Assembly: GCA_050303435.1 (NCBI GenBank)
Contig: JBNLBT010000045.1
Location: 1 to 24,751, forward strand
Reading direction: 5' to 3'
DNA from: JBNLBT01 sp050303435
GTDB taxonomy: Bacteria; Pseudomonadota; Gammaproteobacteria; Xanthomonadales; Marinicellaceae
DNA length: 24,751 nucleotides
Notes under the pieces: model-generated
The model's database searches: none
What the model saw: the letters and a program-made list of their open reading frames with translations, nothing else
Told to the model about the DNA's origin: nothing
Shown here: piece after piece, positions 21,396 to 24,751 of the stretch
Layout of the letters: every line of letters begins with the position of its first letter
How positions within the stretch are numbered: position 1 is the stretch's first letter
Made by a program: the position numbers and the translations under genes

Positions 21396-22733
21396 TCAAT
21401 CGAATCCGCTGGCGTAGATCACGTCGATCACGGTGCCTGGATCAACGATGCAGGCGGGGTGGTTGGCGGCCACCAGTGCGGCCAGTTTGTTGCCGATCAG
21501 GCTGTGCATGTTGCTGCTGGTGTTGCAGTTGGGGCTGGCCGGCGGGCCGGCTTGCGGGCCGCCGCCGTCGAAGCCATCCGGCGGCGCGTGGCAATAACTC
21601 ATGATGGTGCCGTTGTTGCCGGCCGGGCAGGCGGTGGCGCCCACGTAACAGCCGTTTTCGCCAGAATAGCAGTGGTCCACGTAATCGGTGCCGCCGCTGG
21701 CCAGCAGTTCACAATGGGTGTGGTCCGAACCGAGGTTGTGGCCGATTTCATGGCCGATGAACAGCGAGGAGGCGCCGGCCGAGAAACTTGAACCCACGCG
21801 GTTGTGGCTGTAGCCATTGCTGTGGCTGCAATAGCCGTTGATCCAGGCGATGCCGGAAAAGGAAAACGCGTTGATGTTGCGCCCAGACAAGAGCATGGCA
21901 AAGACCCGGTTCAGGTGGTCGTAGTTGCTGTTCCAGTGATCGGAAAAGGTGAACAGGCTGTCATTGAAGTTGGGGGGGTCGGCGTTGAAATCGGGGTTGC
22001 CGGCCGGCGTCTCGTCAATGCGCAGGAACACCGTGCCGATCTGCAGGTTGAGTTGCAGCTCGTTTTCATAAATGGTGTTGAAGCCGGCAAACATGTCTTC
22101 AATCCACAGCACCGCGGAAGCGCTGTTGTTATTGAACTTGTTCCACATGAATTCGTTGTCGGTGTCCACCGCCAGGGTGGCCTGATAAATCGGCGCACCG
22201 CGCGTTTGTGCCGGAGCGGCGCTGAGAGCGGCGGTCAATTGCGCCGGTGCCACAGGCGCGTTGTTGTTAAACACCGGGTGATCGCCCACGCCGCATTCAA
22301 ACTGACCGTTGTGCGGTGTTTCCATGTATTCAAGGGTGTTGCGGTCGCTGCGGTTGTGAAAATGCCATTGCGTGCCGCCCTGCGCGCTGAACCCTTCAAT
22401 CAGGCCGTCCGCGGGTTGCATGGAGAAAAACACCTGGGCACCGGGGTCGGTGCCAATGAAAAAATGCCGTTCGCTGAACGGCACGGACTGCACGGCGCCG
22501 TTTTTGAGCACCTGTATCGAGGCCTGCGGCGCGCGAATGTCGATGCGGCGGAAATGCACGCTGCCGCTGAGCGCCAGAACCTCCGCCTGCAGGGTCTGGT
22601 GGACTTCTGTCATGAGCCATTGCCCGCGGGTTTCGCTGTTGATCTGCAGCGATTGTGGCGCGCTGGCCCAGGCGCCAAAGTTCAGCCACACGGCGCACAG
22701 GGCCAGGGTCATTGGGGGGGTGAATACGCGCAT
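21396..22733 (-). CDS. Secreted metzincin (reprolysin-like) zinc metalloprotease
   Basis: This 445-residue protein has a signal peptide at about residues 1-24 (cleavage near AWASA). A pro-region of roughly 150 residues is followed by a catalytic domain. The zinc motif HEIGHNLGSDH is at 328-338 (His328, His332, His338, catalytic Glu329), and the Met-turn TIMSYC has Met378. This combination defines M12-type metzincins such as reprolysin-like bacterial proteases. Several cysteines (302, 341, 355, 362, 369, 381, 403, 428) suggest disulfides. After the domain only a short tail remains, ending DVIYASGFD, which resembles the tails of both beta-helix proteins. GGAG lies 7-10 nt before ATG 22733. I see no convincing promoter and no copy of the bipartite element upstream. 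Confidence 0.9.
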   Translation of the reverse strand: MRVFTPPMTLALCAVWLNFGAWASAPQSLQINSETRGQWLMTEVHQTLQAEVLALSGSVHFRRIDIRAPQASIQVLKNGAVQSVPFSERHFFIGTDPGAQVFFSMQPADGLIEGFSAQGGTQWHFHNRSDRNTLEYMETPHNGQFECGVGDHPVFNNNAPVAPAQLTAALSAAPAQTRGAPIYQATLAVDTDNEFMWNKFNNNSASAVLWIEDMFAGFNTIYENELQLNLQIGTVFLRIDETPAGNPDFNADPPNFNDSLFTFSDHWNSNYDHLNRVFAMLLSGRNINAFSFSGIAWINGYCSHSNGYSHNRVGSSFSAGASSLFIGHEIGHNLGSDHTHCELLASGGTDYVDHCYSGENGCYVGATACPAGNNGTIMSYCHAPPDGFDGGGPQAGPPASPNCNTSSNMHSLIGNKLAALVAANHPACIVDPGTVIDVIYASGFD

Positions 22734-22922
22734 TGGGGTCTCCAGGATTGATCAGTCTCATGACATCAAAGCACAGACCTGAGAGAAAAAAAATGCCGTA
22801 CATCACAGAAATGCATGACCGCGGCGCTGTGGGTGGCGGATGCAGAGGAAAAACACACATCCTGCGGCGCGCGGGCCGCACCGCGCCAGCGGTTGGCCAA
22901 AAAATGTCACTGCGATCAGCGG

Positions 22923-22951
22923 GTGCAATCGCCGCGCGCTTTTGCGATAAT
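22923..22951 (+). promoter_or_regulatory. Probable promoter of the DUF885 lipoprotein gene
   Basis: GATAAT (22946-22951) is a good -10 box; GTGCAA lies 17 nt upstream as a weak -35. Transcription would start near 22958, giving a leader of about 26 nt. The remainder of the 250-nt gap to the divergent metzincin gene shows no gene. Confidence 0.45.
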
Positions 22952-22983
22952 GGGCCTCCAGTCAAACATCCGGAATGCCTGCC

Positions 22984-24751
22984 ATGAAACCCGTGTTTCC
23001 TTTAATTTGTCTCTCCCTCTTTGCTCTGATGCTGACCGCTTGTGACCGCGATCAGCGCAGCACAACGCCTGCCGCTGAAGTCGCACCGCCCGCCGCGCCT
23101 GCCGCGCCTGTGCCGGTCGATGAACGCGACGCACTATACCAACGGGCGGCGGCCATCCTGTTCAAAGCCCGGCCAGTGAATGCCAGCCTGTACGGCGTGT
23201 CCGAAGAACTCATGGGCGGCCCCTACAAGCACCTGCAGGAAACCTACGATCCGGCCAGTGAAAAAGCCTTGCGTGAGGCCTTGCGCGGCATTTTGCACAC
23301 GCTGGAGCAGCGCCCGGATGCCGATCTGAATCAACAGGTGATGCAAAGCCTGGTGCGCTATTATGCCGGCGCGGAAGATTTTGACATCGGCTATATCGAT
23401 GTGTGGATGGGCCACTCGCCGTTCATTGTCAACCAGATCAACGGCCCAATCATCGACGTGCCCAATCTGCTGGAAAACAACCACAGCGTGACATCCACAG
23501 CGGACGCCGAGGCCTACCTGAAACGGCTGGAAGGATTCACTGCACTGATCGACGGCGTCCAGGCCAAATTGCAGCAGGACGCGCAACACAACTGGCTGCC
23601 GCCGAAAATCATCATCGACAAAACCCTGGCCTTTGTGGACGGTTTCACCCAGGCTTCGGCCGCCGAACATTCGCTGGTGCAATCCTTTGGCAAAAAACTT
23701 TCGGCCCTGGTCGAGGTGGAACCGGCCGCCGCCGAGGCCCTGGTGCAACGCGCCACGGTCCTCGTCAATGATCGGGTGTATCCGGCCTACCGTGGGCTGG
23801 CTGAAGCGTTGCGGGCCTTGCGCCCAACAGCCACCGATGAGTCTGGCATCTGGGCGCAGCCTGGAGGCGAGGCCTTTTATCGCGACGCCATCGTGCAACT
23901 GGGCGACACCGACCTCGACGCCGAGGCGATCCACGCGCTGGGTTTGGCCGAGGTTGAGCGCATCGTGGCGGAAATGGACGCCCTGTTGCGCGGCGAGGGC
24001 TATGCCGAAGGCAGCGTTGGTGAACGCATGTTGAAACTCAACGATGAGGCGCGGTTCTTGTACGCGGATTCGGACGCCGGGCGGCAACAATTGCTGGACG
24101 ATCTGAACGGCTTCGTGGCTGAAATCGAGGCGCGCATGCCGGAACAGTTCATCAGCACGCCGCCCTATTCAGTGGAAATTCGCCGCATTCCAGTGGACCG
24201 TCAGGACGGCGCACCGGGCGGACAATACACCGCGCCGTCTCTGGACGGCTCGCAACCGGGCATCTACTGGATCAATCTGCGCGACATCAAGGCCAACGCC
24301 AAATTTGATCTGAAAACCCTGACCTATCACGAGGCCGTGCCTGGCCACCACTGGCAAGTGGCATTGAACATGGCGCAAAGCGAGCTGCCGCTGCTGCGCC
24401 GCATTGCCTCATTCAACGCCTACGTCGAAGGCTGGGCGCTGTATTCGGAATGGGTGGCGGCCGACATGGGCCTGTACAGCGACGATCCCTACGGCGATTT
24501 GGGGCGTTTGAAAGCCGAGTTGTTTCGCGCCGCCCGACTGGTGGTGGACACCGGATTGCATCACAAGAAATGGTCGCGTGAACAGGCGATTGAATACCTC
24601 AGCCAGACCACCGGCACGGTGCTGTCGGATGCCACCGCGGAAGTTGAACGCTACATGATGTGGCCGGGCCAGGCGCTGGGCTACAAACTGGGCATGCTGA
24701 AGATCCTCGAGCTGCGCGATGAAGCACGGCAGAAGCTGGGCGACAAATTCG
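22984..24751 (+). CDS. DUF885 family lipoprotein, probable metallopeptidase (cut by window end)
   Basis: The frame runs from ATG 22984 to the window edge without a stop, giving 589 residues of an unfinished protein. The start is a lipoprotein signal with lipobox LTAC and lipidation Cys20, then an Ala/Pro-rich linker at about 29-44. The DUF885 domain follows, with the metallopeptidase-like motif HEAVPGHHW at 449-457 (His449, Glu450, His455 or His456), then FNAYVEGWALYSEW and an MMWPGQALGYKLG block near the end, all characteristic of the family. DUF885 proteins are about 580-620 residues, so only a few residues are missing. They are thought to be zinc peptidases; the substrate is unknown. CCGGAA lies about 8 nt upstream of the ATG. 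Confidence 0.9.
   Translation, partial: MKPVFPLICLSLFALMLTACDRDQRSTTPAAEVAPPAAPAAPVPVDERDALYQRAAAILFKARPVNASLYGVSEELMGGPYKHLQETYDPASEKALREALRGILHTLEQRPDADLNQQVMQSLVRYYAGAEDFDIGYIDVWMGHSPFIVNQINGPIIDVPNLLENNHSVTSTADAEAYLKRLEGFTALIDGVQAKLQQDAQHNWLPPKIIIDKTLAFVDGFTQASAAEHSLVQSFGKKLSALVEVEPAAAEALVQRATVLVNDRVYPAYRGLAEALRALRPTATDESGIWAQPGGEAFYRDAIVQLGDTDLDAEAIHALGLAEVERIVAEMDALLRGEGYAEGSVGERMLKLNDEARFLYADSDAGRQQLLDDLNGFVAEIEARMPEQFISTPPYSVEIRRIPVDRQDGAPGGQYTAPSLDGSQPGIYWINLRDIKANAKFDLKTLTYHEAVPGHHWQVALNMAQSELPLLRRIASFNAYVEGWALYSEWVAADMGLYSDDPYGDLGRLKAELFRAARLVVDTGLHHKKWSREQAIEYLSQTTGTVLSDATAEVERYMMWPGQALGYKLGMLKILELRDEARQKLGDKF

Overview
The window looks like a chromosomal segment of a moderately GC-rich gammaproteobacterium. 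The ABC-F ATPase is very close in plan to E. coli YheS. The sigma factor/receptor kinase pair, the secreted beta-helix proteins and the short Gly-Phe-Asp/Glu-like C-termini recall the Lysobacterales (Xanthomonadales) and related marine lineages. That placement is inferred from gene families. No rRNA, tRNA, CRISPR array, transposase or integrase is visible. Both ends cut through genes.

Layout. 1-2506 (+): tail of a Pro/Lys-rich protein, an MscS-type channel, a GNAT acetyltransferase and a small four-helix membrane protein. 2524-6056 (-): a tightly packed operon reading ybjQ-like, membrane-anchored ybjQ-like, M48 protease, yheS, with a terminator-like hairpin just upstream of its first gene. 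6057-6674: the only long non-coding gap, ending in a good promoter for an unrecognised two-helix membrane protein (6675-8030, +). 8227-9123 (+): a Tat-type dienelactone hydrolase family protein. 9336-12962 (-): two tandem paralogous secreted beta-helix proteins. 13119-16545 (+): an ECF-like sigma factor overlapping a transmembrane Ser/Thr kinase with a TPR tail. 16567-21309 (-): a three-gene operon of an alkyl-DHAP-synthase-like flavoprotein, a GlpD-like dehydrogenase and an FGGY kinase. 21396-22733 (-): a secreted metzincin protease. 22984-end (+): a DUF885 lipoprotein, cut by the window edge.

The most interesting region is 9336-16545. A bipartite element, TGGCACATCA-N13-CGTGTA, occurs three times with identical halves and identical spacing. 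All copies are in intergenic DNA and all point toward the beta-helix genes; two sit about 25 nt plus a good ribosome binding site ahead of each start codon. The third lies over the -35 region of the sigma gene's own apparent promoter. The sigma factor has TPTV where classical ECF factors carry the acidic DAED patch, the arrangement of phosphorylation-activated sigma factors such as Vibrio EcfP with its kinase PknT. I propose a self-contained circuit: periplasmic signal, TPR kinase, phosphorylated sigma factor, three ECF-type promoters, two exported beta-helix proteins.

Both beta-helix proteins and the unrelated metzincin at 21396-22733 end in the same short signature, [DE]-V-I-[FY]-x-[HS]-[GS]-[FY]-[DE]. 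It has no hydrophobic helix or basic tail, so it may be an export or surface-sorting tag unlike PEP-CTERM.
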